64,000 nucleotides of DNA. Origin: Novipirellula herctigrandis (GTDB taxonomy: Bacteria; Planctomycetota; Planctomycetia; Pirellulales; Pirellulaceae). Location: positions 1,662,437 through 1,726,436 of the forward strand of contig SJPJ01000001.1 in the NCBI GenBank assembly GCA_007859835.1. The letters are read 5' to 3'. Below, one piece after another: positions 36,350-46,053 of the stretch. Every line of letters starts with the position of its first letter. The first letter of the stretch is position 1. A model generated the notes under the pieces. The model saw only the letters and a program-made list of their open reading frames with translations. It was not told the DNA's origin and ran no database searches. The translations under genes and the position numbers were made by a program.

Positions 36350-39337
36350 GTGATCGCTTTCAAACGTCTCCCCTTTTTCGCCGGCTTGCTGTATTGCGCC
36401 CTGGCGGCATTCACCCAAAACAGCTACGGCGATTTGCCGACTTTCGAAAAAGTTTCCGAAGGATACAAGGCCGTTCCCGTTTCGGACCAACAAAACCCCA
36501 AAGGGTTGTTCAATGTTTGGCAAAAAGAAAAGGAATCTCAGCTGATCGGCGAATTGCCCAAGAGCTTTGCCGGTAAAAGCTACTTCTTGGCATTGACGGT
36601 CGGCAGCGGCGACAAATTCGCCGGATTACAGTCAGGCGACTGGGTGATTCAATGGCGTCGTTACGGTGACCGATTGGCGGTGATCTCACCCAACCTGGAC
36701 ATTCGTGCAACTGGCGATGCGGAATCCAAAGCCTCCGTGAAACGGTTGTTCACAGACACGGTGATGTTGGACATTCCAATCCTCGCGATGGGACCTGGTG
36801 GTGGCCCGGTGATCGATCTTGACGCGTTACTCGTTGGCAACGCAACCCGCTTCTTTGGCTCGTCGGTTCGCATCACCAATTCAAGAATCCAAAAGGTCGA
36901 ATCGGCCAAAGTCTTCCCCAAGAACGTCGAGATCGCATTTGAAATCGTTGGCAACGCCGGCAAGTTGCAGACGATCCACTATTCATTTAGCGAAGTCCCA
37001 TCGACACGCAATGGTTTTAAACCACGCGAAGCCGACGAACGGATTGGTTTCTTCACGACATCGTTCTCGGACCTTAGTCAATATGAAGATGACGACACAC
37101 GCGTCCGCTACATCAACCGATGGAACCTCGAAAAACGCGATTCCAAGTTAAAACTTAGCCCACCAAAAGAACCAATCCGGTTCTATGTCGAGCACACCGC
37201 ACCGGTCCGCTATCGTCGCTGGATCAAAAACGGTGTCGACTATTGGAACAAGGCATTTGAAAAGGTCGGTTTGGTCGATGCGATCGTGATCGAATACCAA
37301 GACGCGGAAAGCGGCGTCCATATGGAAAAGGATCCTGAGGACGTTCGATACAACTTCATCCGATGGCTCAATAACGACGTTGGCACCGCCATCGGGCCGA
37401 GTCGTGTGCATCCTGAAACAGGCGAAATCCTCGACGCAGATATCGTTTTGACCGATGGTTGGATTCGCCATTTCAACTTCAATTACCACGACCTAATGCC
37501 AAAATTGGCGATGGAAGGAACGAGCGCTGAAACCTTAGCGTGGCTCGGCAAGCACCCCAACTGGGACCCGCGCATCCGATTTGCTCGGCCCGAAAACGCA
37601 GCGGAACTGCAGGCCAAATTTGCCCGTCAAGCGCACTCCCCCATGGCCGGATACGCCATGGCCCAAGCCGACCCAACATTGCTTGGCGATGATGAGTACG
37701 ACGGCTTGTTCGGTCACGTTAGCCAAAAAAATGGTTTGTGCATGGCAGCGAGTGGCAAGAATTTGGATCTGGCCATCGCCCGTATGAATTGGAACCTTGC
37801 CTTGATGGCGGACGAACACGCCAAGAAAGACAAAAAGAAAAACAAGCAGGACGACCAAGAACAAGCTCAAGCCGCTGACGAAGCCAAACAGGCCGCTGCG
37901 GATCAGGATGACGCAAAGAAGGACAAAGAAGAAGTCGCTAAAGACGACGAAGATGTAGACGACGAAGAAGATGAGGAAGACGACGAGTCCGAGGACAAAG
38001 TCGCTGAGGGTGAACTTCTTGACGGTATGCCTGAATGGTTCGTCGGTCCTCTGTTGTCGGACTTGGTCGCACACGAAGTAGGCCACACTCTCGGACTGCG
38101 GCACAACTTCAAAGCCTCGGCACTCCGAACACTGGACGACATTAACTCCGAAGGCGTCAAAGGAAAAGAAACCTTCGCGTCATCGGTAATGGATTATTCA
38201 CCGATCAACTACCGCTACGAAGCGGGTGAGGTCCAAGGTGATTACGCGATGATCGATATCGGCCCCTACGATTACTGGGCAATCGAGTACGGATATGTTG
38301 CTGACAGCAAAAAGCTGCCGGAAATTTTGAAACGATGCAGTGAACCTGAGTTGCAATACGCGACTGACGAAGACACCAGCGGTCCCGATCCGTTAGCTCG
38401 CCGATACGACTTCGCTGCCGATCCACTTTCGTATGCGACCGAGCAAACAAAGCTGATCAAACTGTACCGCGGCCGTATGCTAGATAAATTTGTGAAAGAG
38501 GGCGATAGTTGGGCCAAGGCTCGTCGCGGTTACGAGTTAACGTTGGGATTGCAAACCCGCAGCGTTAGCATGATGGCCAATTGGATCGGTGGTGCGTTTG
38601 TGATTCGTGACAAGAAGGGTGACCCTGGAAATCGTCCACCCGTTACCGTTGTCCCTGCAAAAGACCAACGGGATGCGCTCCAATTCGTGATTGACACGTC
38701 ATTCAATGACGAAGCCTTTGGGTTAACACCCGAATTACTCGAACGCATGAGTGTCGACAAATGGCTTGACGGTGGTAGCAGATCATCGATGAGCAGTGAG
38801 GCAACATGGCCGATCCATGATCGGATTCTCAGCACACAAGCGTCCGCCTTAACGTCGCTGATGAACCCCACGACACTTCGACGCGTTTATGATAACGAAA
38901 TGCGATTACCAGCGGACGAGGATGCATTGACGCTTCCCGAATTGCTTGAAACGATTGGCTCCGAAGTGTGGAGCGAACTTGACCTGGAATGCCCCGAAGG
39001 ACGAAACGACCGCAAGCCAATGATTAGCTCACTGCGTCGCAACCTGCAACGCGAACACTTGCAACGATTGGTCGACCTGGTCTTGGAAGATTCCACCAGC
39101 ACCGCTGCCTACAAGCCCATCAGCAACCTTGCTCGAATGGAATTGAAGGATTTGCGAGAGAAGATCGCGAAGACGATCAAAAAGTGTGGCGGTAAAATGG
39201 ATGCCTACACACGAGCCCATCTTTCGGAAGCCTCCGAGCGAATTAAGCGAGCTCTCGAAGCCGGCTACACCTACAACGGCAGCTCGCAAGGCAGCTCGCC
39301 GATCATGCTGCTTTTCGGGGAAGAAGCCGAAAAGTAA
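36350..39337 (+). CDS. Large exported zinc metalloprotease (DUF5117/DUF4953 type)
   Basis: 995 aa from a GTG. A signal peptide (FKRLPFFAGLLYCALAAFTQ) is followed by a beta-rich DUF5117-like region (about 80-300) and a metzincin-like catalytic domain with HEVGHTLGLRH (H575, E576, H579, H585). Between the two is a segment of about 70 residues (486-558) made almost entirely of K, D, E, Q and A, an unusual charged insertion just before the active site. Family members are secreted or periplasmic proteases of unknown substrate. It stands alone, transcribed away from the inositol-phosphatase gene. Confidence 0.9.
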   Translation: MIAFKRLPFFAGLLYCALAAFTQNSYGDLPTFEKVSEGYKAVPVSDQQNPKGLFNVWQKEKESQLIGELPKSFAGKSYFLALTVGSGDKFAGLQSGDWVIQWRRYGDRLAVISPNLDIRATGDAESKASVKRLFTDTVMLDIPILAMGPGGGPVIDLDALLVGNATRFFGSSVRITNSRIQKVESAKVFPKNVEIAFEIVGNAGKLQTIHYSFSEVPSTRNGFKPREADERIGFFTTSFSDLSQYEDDDTRVRYINRWNLEKRDSKLKLSPPKEPIRFYVEHTAPVRYRRWIKNGVDYWNKAFEKVGLVDAIVIEYQDAESGVHMEKDPEDVRYNFIRWLNNDVGTAIGPSRVHPETGEILDADIVLTDGWIRHFNFNYHDLMPKLAMEGTSAETLAWLGKHPNWDPRIRFARPENAAELQAKFARQAHSPMAGYAMAQADPTLLGDDEYDGLFGHVSQKNGLCMAASGKNLDLAIARMNWNLALMADEHAKKDKKKNKQDDQEQAQAADEAKQAAADQDDAKKDKEEVAKDDEDVDDEEDEEDDESEDKVAEGELLDGMPEWFVGPLLSDLVAHEVGHTLGLRHNFKASALRTLDDINSEGVKGKETFASSVMDYSPINYRYEAGEVQGDYAMIDIGPYDYWAIEYGYVADSKKLPEILKRCSEPELQYATDEDTSGPDPLARRYDFAADPLSYATEQTKLIKLYRGRMLDKFVKEGDSWAKARRGYELTLGLQTRSVSMMANWIGGAFVIRDKKGDPGNRPPVTVVPAKDQRDALQFVIDTSFNDEAFGLTPELLERMSVDKWLDGGSRSSMSSEATWPIHDRILSTQASALTSLMNPTTLRRVYDNEMRLPADEDALTLPELLETIGSEVWSELDLECPEGRNDRKPMISSLRRNLQREHLQRLVDLVLEDSTSTAAYKPISNLARMELKDLREKIAKTIKKCGGKMDAYTRAHLSEASERIKRALEAGYTYNGSSQGSSPIMLLFGEEAEK

Positions 39338-39373
39338 CGTCGACCGAATGTTTGATCGTGCTACAATGACACC

Positions 39374-40777
39374 ATGTCAAAACGATCTCGAAAGAAAACA
39401 CCACCGACCGTTTCACCCTCATTAACACCCGCCGCATCGCGACGGGGGTTTTTGAAAGGTGGCGGCATGATGTTGGCCGGTGGAGCGATTGTTGGGACGA
39501 ATTTGTCGGTCGCCAAATCCGCTTATGCTTTTGGCTCCGACACGATCCGAATCGGTCTAGTCGGGTGTGGCAACCGCGGCGTTGGCGCGGCCATGCAAAT
39601 GCTAGACACCGGCGGCGATTTCGAGGGCGGATCGAATTCCGGCTCGGTTCGTTTGGTTGCAATGGGCGATTGCTTTGAAAACAATCTGCACACAGCCTAC
39701 CGAACACTTCGAGGGCACTACGCCGATCAAGTTGATGTACGCGATTCGCGTTTCGTCGGACTCGATGCCTACCAGAAAGTCATCGATAGCGACGCCGACA
39801 TCATCCTCTTGGCAACGCCACCCGGTTTTCGTCCGTTGCAGTTCGAGTCGGCTGTTCAAGCGGGAAAACACGTCTTTATGGAAAAACCGCTGGCGACGGA
39901 CGCTGTCGGAGTAAATCGCATTTTGGCTGCGAATGAAATTGCAAAGCAAAATGGATTGGCCGTACAAGTTGGATTCCAGCGTCGTCACGACTTACGCTAT
40001 CGCCAAACGATCGAGCAGATCCATTCGGGCGCAATCGGCGAACCGATTTTCGCACGTGCCTATTGGAACGGCAGCGGTAATTGGGTCCGTCCGCGAACCA
40101 AGGATCAAACCGAACTCGAATACCAACTTCGAAATTGGTACTACTTCACTTGGCTAAGCGGCGATCATATCGTCGAGCAGCATGTACATAATTTGGACAT
40201 TATCAATTGGGCCATCGGCACTCACCCAATCGAAGCACAAGGTCAAGGTGGCCGCGAAGTGAGACGTGGATCCGACCATGGACAAATCTTTGATCATCAT
40301 ATGGTCGAATTTATCTATCCCGGCGGGACGAGACTGCTAAGCCAATGCCGACACATCAAAGGCTGCAGTAACCAAATCGGCGAACACCTTCATGGTACGG
40401 TCGCAACGGCCGACATTAGCAGCGGTGTGATCAGCGACCTAGCGGGCAATCGCATTTGGGAGAGCGGCGCCGAACCGATGCGAAGCGATCGAAGGCAGCA
40501 ACAAGAGCAAACGGACTTCGTCGAGGCATTGCGCCGTGGTGAGACGCCAAACGAAGTCGACGATGCAGCCGCCAGCACGATGACAGCTATCTTAGGCCGA
40601 ATGGCGACGTACAGCGGCAAGCGAGTGAAATGGAACGATGCCATTGGATGCGTTTCATCACTGGCGAACCTCGACGCAATCAAGTCGTTCAACGATCCAG
40701 CCCCGCTATCGCCCGACAAATATGGAAAATACCCAAAGGCGATCCCGGGTCAAAGCACACCTGGAATGCTTAGCTAA
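39374..40777 (+). CDS. Tat-exported Gfo/Idh/MocA family oxidoreductase
   Basis: 467 aa. A twin-arginine signal (SRRGFLKGGGMMLAGGAI) precedes the Rossmann fold (IRIGLVGCGNRGVGAAMQML). The EKPLA motif (lysine typical of the family) and a C-terminal beta-sheet domain follow. Such enzymes oxidise or reduce sugars and derivatives with NAD(P), and planctomycetes have many exported copies of unknown substrate. The ATG at 39374 lies 36 bp after the protease stop, so cotranscription is likely. Confidence 0.93.
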   Translation: MSKRSRKKTPPTVSPSLTPAASRRGFLKGGGMMLAGGAIVGTNLSVAKSAYAFGSDTIRIGLVGCGNRGVGAAMQMLDTGGDFEGGSNSGSVRLVAMGDCFENNLHTAYRTLRGHYADQVDVRDSRFVGLDAYQKVIDSDADIILLATPPGFRPLQFESAVQAGKHVFMEKPLATDAVGVNRILAANEIAKQNGLAVQVGFQRRHDLRYRQTIEQIHSGAIGEPIFARAYWNGSGNWVRPRTKDQTELEYQLRNWYYFTWLSGDHIVEQHVHNLDIINWAIGTHPIEAQGQGGREVRRGSDHGQIFDHHMVEFIYPGGTRLLSQCRHIKGCSNQIGEHLHGTVATADISSGVISDLAGNRIWESGAEPMRSDRRQQQEQTDFVEALRRGETPNEVDDAAASTMTAILGRMATYSGKRVKWNDAIGCVSSLANLDAIKSFNDPAPLSPDKYGKYPKAIPGQSTPGMLS

Positions 40778-40913
40778 AGTCCGTTGTCCAAAAGCAAACG
40801 ATAACAGGACAAAGGTCAAACACGTGCCACAGCAGGCTCCGTCTATAGCGTCGTTGCCGCCTCCGGTGCAGGCGTCCGGATTGACACTCACTGACAAGCA
40901 CGGAGCTTTTCGA

Positions 40914-42803
40914 CTACGGCAATTCTTTGACCGCCACGACGTCGACCGTTTGTCCATCACCCGAATCAAGGATTCGCCCAAGGGCGATGACTCGGTCGGA
41001 TGGCGGCAATGCTTGGCCCGTGACAACCACCGGACGTTCGTCGCCACTAGGAGTGTTGATACGAATGACGGTCCCCCGCGTATTCGCACCGGTACGACCG
41101 ATCAACAGGACCCCTTCGGTGTTACGTTTCGAATAGTCGAGCCACAGATTCGCTGCATCGCCAAGATCTTTTGAAAGGGGACTTCGGCCGAGATCATCGA
41201 GCAATCGTTCGACGTTTTCACTTTCCCCCGCCCCCGATTCGGCGCCCAGGGCAGCGACCGCAGCATAAGATCTGGCTAACAAACTGCGACGCCCCTTTTC
41301 TGCTCCCTCGTAGTTCAGCAGCGAACCGAGCAAGGTGTTCGCTCCGGTCACCGCTTTGTCGACCGTCGATTCAGAAGCAACCACCTTAGCGGGCTTAATG
41401 TCGATCACCGGCGGTTTCGCTTCATCAACATCAAGCACTGCGGACGCATCAGGCAAATCCAACGATGGCACGGTAGGCTCCGTTTCGACGTCACCGTAAG
41501 CCAGCGATTCAAGAGTGGAAGCGACATTGGAAGGCAAATTCGTCTCGTCGTATCCTTTCGGCAAAGCCAATTCCATGGACTTCGAGTTCTCGTCAACCAC
41601 CTCTTCAACAGCTGCCGCTGTCTCGCCCGGCTCTACTTCGCCCGACTCTACTTCGCCCGACTCTGGCTCGGCCGGCTCAGCGGAGGGTGGATACGCAACT
41701 TCACCGTTAGCACTCGGATTCAAATTAGGGTCGTCCGAAGCCAAATACTCGCTCGGCATCGCCAGCGCCTCGTCCGAGGTTCCAGCAGTGCTATCCACCG
41801 CGTCTTGCCCATCGTTACTTAGCTCAGCCAGCTGGTCGGTCACCGCCTGCAACCCATCGCCAAGACCACCCGAAGTGCCCGGCGGTAGCGGAACACTTGG
41901 CCGTGAATTGTTTGGGGCCGCTGGCGTGCTACTGACAACCGGAGCTGCCGAACGTGTCATCGATGCCCCGCTGCCCACGGTCCCATCGAATGGCCAAAAC
42001 CCCAGATTCAACGGTTTGCCGATTGCCAACAAAAGCCCGCCCGCAAGAGGCAAAGCGATAAAAAAGCCTGCGACATAGCCAAGCAGAGTCTTGATCGGCG
42101 ACGATTTCTTCTTTGTTCGAGGCCGAACGTTCATCGGCGCAACCGTGCCAGCCTGAACGGTTGCGTCTGCAAACGCCAACTCGTCATCCGTTTCCATCGT
42201 TGAGTCTCGAGCCCCGGAATCGGCCAATTCAAGATTCCAATCATCCGCTGACTCTTCGTCCTCTTCACCATCGAAATGCACAGCACCATCGAGATCAACA
42301 GGGCTCTCTTGAAAACGATCGCCCTCAGAGAGCTCCATTCCTTCGGGGGATTCAACGTCCTCCCCAAACTCTTCAATCTCCAACGAGTCGCTTTCAAACT
42401 CGGTTGACGCCACGTTTTCAGGCTGAAAACCAGAGACATCTGCTACCGTTTTTTCGGATCCGTCCGTCCACGTTTCATCAATATCTTCGCTGGGTTTATC
42501 AAAGACCGTTTCGTTGACATCCTCCAATGTCTCGTCGCCAATTCCCGCCGCGCTCACGGCGGCCAATCCGCCAACTCCGGCTGCCGAAGTGTCCACAAAT
42601 CCGGCCGCCGCTGGGGTTTCGTCCGTAAAAAGAGGCTGACCATCAACCGAAATCAACTGAACCATCGGCGGCAATTGGTTTACAATTTCGCTGGCCGGAT
42701 ATATCTCACCGCACCAGGGACATTGCGCCGTCGCATCCGGAGGCACATCAGCCGAAGGCAAGCGGAAGAGTTCAGAGCACCGGGGGCAGGTCGAGGTAAT
42801 CAT
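40914..42803 (-). CDS. Zinc-ribbon, single-pass membrane protein of unknown function
   Basis: 629 aa. The N-terminus carries a zinc ribbon (C6-x2-C9 and C28-x2-C31: CPRC, CPWC) like the MJ0042 or FYDLN type. A 200-residue acidic linker follows, then KKKSSPIK and one membrane helix (about 240-262), a Pro/Ser/Glu-rich stretch (about 375-400, including two 15-bp repeats coding ESGEV), and a C-terminal domain (about 500-629, VIRINTPSGDERPVVVTG). The zinc ribbon is cytoplasmic and the C-terminal domain probably outside. No function is known. A nested hairpin lies directly upstream. Confidence 0.78.
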   Translation of the reverse strand: MITSTCPRCSELFRLPSADVPPDATAQCPWCGEIYPASEIVNQLPPMVQLISVDGQPLFTDETPAAAGFVDTSAAGVGGLAAVSAAGIGDETLEDVNETVFDKPSEDIDETWTDGSEKTVADVSGFQPENVASTEFESDSLEIEEFGEDVESPEGMELSEGDRFQESPVDLDGAVHFDGEEDEESADDWNLELADSGARDSTMETDDELAFADATVQAGTVAPMNVRPRTKKKSSPIKTLLGYVAGFFIALPLAGGLLLAIGKPLNLGFWPFDGTVGSGASMTRSAAPVVSSTPAAPNNSRPSVPLPPGTSGGLGDGLQAVTDQLAELSNDGQDAVDSTAGTSDEALAMPSEYLASDDPNLNPSANGEVAYPPSAEPAEPESGEVESGEVEPGETAAAVEEVVDENSKSMELALPKGYDETNLPSNVASTLESLAYGDVETEPTVPSLDLPDASAVLDVDEAKPPVIDIKPAKVVASESTVDKAVTGANTLLGSLLNYEGAEKGRRSLLARSYAAVAALGAESGAGESENVERLLDDLGRSPLSKDLGDAANLWLDYSKRNTEGVLLIGRTGANTRGTVIRINTPSGDERPVVVTGQALPPSDRVIALGRILDSGDGQTVDVVAVKELP

Positions 42804-42841
42804 TCGATGGCATCAAGGTTCGGGGAAAGCGAATCTGCGAC

Positions 42842-42901
42842 CCCAATTGTACCTCCCCAAAGACGGAAATGCAGGGGGGAAACACCCCCGTGACAATTGG
42901 G
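42842..42901. promoter_or_regulatory. Nested inverted repeats between M32 and zinc-ribbon genes
   Basis: The outer arms CCCAATTGT (42842-42850) and ACAATTGGG (42893-42901) enclose an inner G-run/C-run hairpin (GGGGGG AAACA CCCCC, about 42874-42889). It lies between the stop of the carboxypeptidase gene and the start of the next minus-strand gene. No T-run follows, so it may be a leader structure, processing site or rho-type end rather than a simple terminator. Confidence 0.45.
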
Positions 42902-42918
42902 CACGCACCCCGTAGGGC

Positions 42919-44454
42919 TTAGCCAGGGGACTTGAGTCCATACAAGTTGCCAAGCTTGTTCTGCAAATAACCAATTAAGCTTTCGGCACAAAGCGGTTTA
43001 CCGGTCGCGTTTTCGACGATCTGGTTGCCACTTTCACATTGCCCACGCTCATGGACCTTGGATCGCAACCAGGCCAATAACGGCTGGAAATGTCCTTCCG
43101 AAAACCCCTCTTCTAACCCTTCGATTTGGTCTTTTACAGCATCATACAATTGTGCGCTCGCCAAATTCCCAAGCGTGTATGTCGGGAAATAGCCGATCAG
43201 TCCAGCACTCCAATGCACATCCTGTAAAACCCCGTCGGCAGCTGACGGTGGACAAATACCTAGATCCGACTGGTATCGCGCATTCCAAGCCTCGGGCAAA
43301 TCGTCAACCGACAACGAACCATCGATCAGTTGTTGTTCCAAATCAAATCGAATAATGATGTGCAGGTTATAAGTTGCCTCATCCGCTTCAACGCGGATCA
43401 GTGAGGGTTGGACCTGATTGATCGCAAAGTGAAAATCATCAAGTGACACGTCTGCTAACGTCGAACCGAACATCTCTTTCGTGTGCTCAAATAACCACTG
43501 CCAAAATGCTCGGCTACGCCCCACTTGGTTCTCCCACAAACGTGATTGGGATTCGTGGATGCCGAGCGAACAATACGAACCGGGTGGCAAACCAAACCAA
43601 TCGCTCCGCAGTCCTTGTTCGTACATCCCATGTCCTGCTTCGTGCAGCGTACCGAGCAAACCACCGGGCAACCAATTTGCATCATATCGACTAAGGATTC
43701 GGCAATCGCTTGGTCCCAGTGTCGTACAGAATGGATGCGAGGTTTCATCAAGTCGTCCGCGTTGGAAATCAAAACCAACCTGCTCGGCAACAAACCGACT
43801 CAACCGACGCTGGATATCGACCGGATAATCTCGTTCAAGCAATTCACGATTCGGTTGTTGAGACGCGCCACGGATCTGGTCGATCAGTCGCACAAGTGGC
43901 GTGCGAAGTTCGGCGAACACTCGGTTCAAATGATGGACGCGAGCATCCGGTTCATACTCGTCAAGCAGGGCCTCGTAAACACTTCGGTCGGTTCCTTCGG
44001 CGATCCGCTCGCCCGCTTCCCGCTTTAACACGAGGACCTCGGCCAACGCATCGCGAAACATCGAAAAGTCGTCCGCCTTGCGGGCTGCATCCCATGCTTG
44101 CTGGCCTTTCACTGTGGCACGTGCGGTTCGCTCGACCAAATCATCCGGCAATCGATGGTCTCGATTCCAATGTCGCGTCAATCCGCGAATCGTGGCTGGC
44201 GCATCCGACGCAAGATCATGGCCTTGAGGAAGCGATTCACTTAGCCGGAGGAGCGTTTCGCCATACTTCTCACTTGTCCGAAGACGGTGGACCTTGCCTC
44301 GCAAATGGCTAACCTGCTGTGCACGATAATCTCCACCACCAATTGGCATTCCAGTTCGTTCGTCCCACTCCAACAAATCGGCGACGGTTTGCAGCAACAT
44401 TGCTTCTCTCGCTTGGTCGCAAACCCATTGGAAATCCGTTTGATCCATATTCAT
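42919..44454 (-). CDS. Carboxypeptidase Taq (M32 metallopeptidase)
   Basis: 511 aa, the usual length of the M32 family. The active site HEAGH (H271, E272, H275) and the downstream HESQSRLWENQVGRS helix with the third ligand are present, along with the IRFDLEQQLIDG C-terminal segment. It removes C-terminal residues from peptides in the cytoplasm. The ATG at 44454 is followed by a second ATG two codons later; either may be used. It is transcribed divergently from the lipoprotein gene at 44621. Confidence 0.95.
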   Translation of the reverse strand: MNMDQTDFQWVCDQAREAMLLQTVADLLEWDERTGMPIGGGDYRAQQVSHLRGKVHRLRTSEKYGETLLRLSESLPQGHDLASDAPATIRGLTRHWNRDHRLPDDLVERTARATVKGQQAWDAARKADDFSMFRDALAEVLVLKREAGERIAEGTDRSVYEALLDEYEPDARVHHLNRVFAELRTPLVRLIDQIRGASQQPNRELLERDYPVDIQRRLSRFVAEQVGFDFQRGRLDETSHPFCTTLGPSDCRILSRYDANWLPGGLLGTLHEAGHGMYEQGLRSDWFGLPPGSYCSLGIHESQSRLWENQVGRSRAFWQWLFEHTKEMFGSTLADVSLDDFHFAINQVQPSLIRVEADEATYNLHIIIRFDLEQQLIDGSLSVDDLPEAWNARYQSDLGICPPSAADGVLQDVHWSAGLIGYFPTYTLGNLASAQLYDAVKDQIEGLEEGFSEGHFQPLLAWLRSKVHERGQCESGNQIVENATGKPLCAESLIGYLQNKLGNLYGLKSPG

Positions 44455-44620
44455 AAAACTTGGCTACCTTGAGCGGTGAAAAACCCGCGACAAAAGATGT
44501 CGATGATCGATGAAAAGGGAGATTTTACACGAATCATTAAGCCAACCACACCGCATGTGCCAGCGGTCGAATAAGATGTTAAGATGAATGCTCCCTTCCC
44601 GCATAACGGATACTACCAAC

Positions 44621-45136
44621 ATGAAACCGATTTTTCATTCACTCTGCGCGCTCTCGATGATGGTGATCGCTTCGTCAGGATGCATTCCTTCGACATCGCA
44701 ACCAAAGTCGACGGAATCAACAACGCCCGGTGTCACGGCCGAAGAAGCGACCCCGCGTGAGACACTAGGCAAGAAAACGACCACAGTGGTGGATCTAAAG
44801 GAAGCACTCGCCGAGGGCGCAAACAGGGCTTCGATGAAGATCGAACGTGCCAATCCGTTGACCCAGAGTGCATCGGCCTATCGAACGCAGGTCGGGAAAA
44901 TCAATTCCATGGCTATCCACCAAGCGATCCAACTTCGCAATGCACAAAGCATCCAAGACCCCAAGCCGCTGACGCATCAAGAGTTCATGGATGAGATCAT
45001 CAAGGTAGGGCAACCGGATGGCATGCGATTGTCGATGTTGCCGTATTATCAAGAATACGCATGGGACTACGATTCCCAAGAGTTGGTCGTGGTTGAATAC
45101 CCCGCCCGCAAAGAAGAAAGAGAAAAGCAGAGGTAG
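44621..45136 (+). CDS. Small lipoprotein of unknown function
   Basis: 171 aa from the ATG at 44621. The signal peptide ends in a lipobox (IASSGC, C21), so it is likely anchored in a membrane by lipidation. The rest is hydrophilic with a helical middle and a C-terminal basic tail (ARKEEREKQR). No family was recognised. An upstream in-frame start (44588) would place 11 residues before the signal. The gene ends 7 bp before the convergent ricT-like gene. Confidence 0.75.
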   Translation: MKPIFHSLCALSMMVIASSGCIPSTSQPKSTESTTPGVTAEEATPRETLGKKTTTVVDLKEALAEGANRASMKIERANPLTQSASAYRTQVGKINSMAIHQAIQLRNAQSIQDPKPLTHQEFMDEIIKVGQPDGMRLSMLPYYQEYAWDYDSQELVVVEYPARKEEREKQR

Positions 45137-45142
45137 CCGCGT

Positions 45143-46039
45143 CTATTTCTTTTTCCTTCGAGACTTCTTTTCCTCGAATCCCACTCGGATCACGGAAACG
45201 ACGTCGGGATTGGAGATCATAATTCGGCGATGGTCTTCGGTTTTAACCGCGATTTGTTGCGACAAGATATCATGGCCGAGCACGGTCGCTTGGCCATCTC
45301 GAGTTAAGATCAAACTACCAATTGCCGGCAATTCTGCGGCCAAAGCTTCGTAGGTCTCAAACTCATAACGCAAACAGCATTTCAAGCGACCACATCGACC
45401 AGAGATCTTATTCGGATCGAGCGTCGCTTTCTGCAACTTCGCCATTCTCATTGAGACGGGCGGCATCTTGCTTAAGTGGTTCGCACAACAAATAGGTTGG
45501 CCACAATCGCCAAAATCGGCTAACAACTTCGCCTCGTCACGGACACCGATTTGACGCATTTCAATTCGCGTTTGAAAATGTCCTGCCAAGTCGCGGACCA
45601 ATTGGCGAAAGTCGACTCGTTGCTCGGCCAAGTAATAGACGACAATCCGCTCACCGCCAAGCGTTCGTTCAACATCAACCACTTGCATTTCCAACCGCAA
45701 TTGATTGGCCGAGCGTTGGCAGCCATCGATATCCTGGCGTACCATCGCGTCAAGCGAGTCCCGCTTCCGGCGATCCTCGGCCGTCACCTTTCTCAATATC
45801 GTGCCATGTGTTTTCTCGGTGATCGCTTCGTTCGCTACCGACGTCGCTTCGCACAGCACCGTTCCGATTTCGACACCTCGATCGGCCCGAATAACAACCT
45901 GATCGCTATAGCGAAATCGTTCTTTGGATGTCATCACACCCAATGTGCGCATCGAACCGCTCCGAACGATATACTCCCAACTTGTTGGTTCAGGAATTTC
46001 CGTCGATTCAGCGTCGATAGGATCGATCAGATTGCTCAT
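45143..46039 (-). CDS. PSP1-domain protein, RicT/YaaT-like
   Basis: 298 aa. The PSP1 core (RYSDQVVIRADRGVEIGTVL) and the cysteine clusters of RicT are present: CGQPICCANHL and SGRCGRLKCCLRYE. In Bacillus, RicT (YaaT) is part of a complex that carries iron-sulfur clusters and supports RNase Y-dependent mRNA maturation. The motif placement fits, but the other Ric proteins are not in the window. The C-terminus is very basic (EEKKSRRKKK). It starts 14 bp after the MoxR stop, so it is in the same operon. Confidence 0.88.
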   Translation of the reverse strand: MSNLIDPIDAESTEIPEPTSWEYIVRSGSMRTLGVMTSKERFRYSDQVVIRADRGVEIGTVLCEATSVANEAITEKTHGTILRKVTAEDRRKRDSLDAMVRQDIDGCQRSANQLRLEMQVVDVERTLGGERIVVYYLAEQRVDFRQLVRDLAGHFQTRIEMRQIGVRDEAKLLADFGDCGQPICCANHLSKMPPVSMRMAKLQKATLDPNKISGRCGRLKCCLRYEFETYEALAAELPAIGSLILTRDGQATVLGHDILSQQIAVKTEDHRRIMISNPDVVSVIRVGFEEKKSRRKKK

Positions 46040-46053
46040 TTAAAGTTCCGTAC

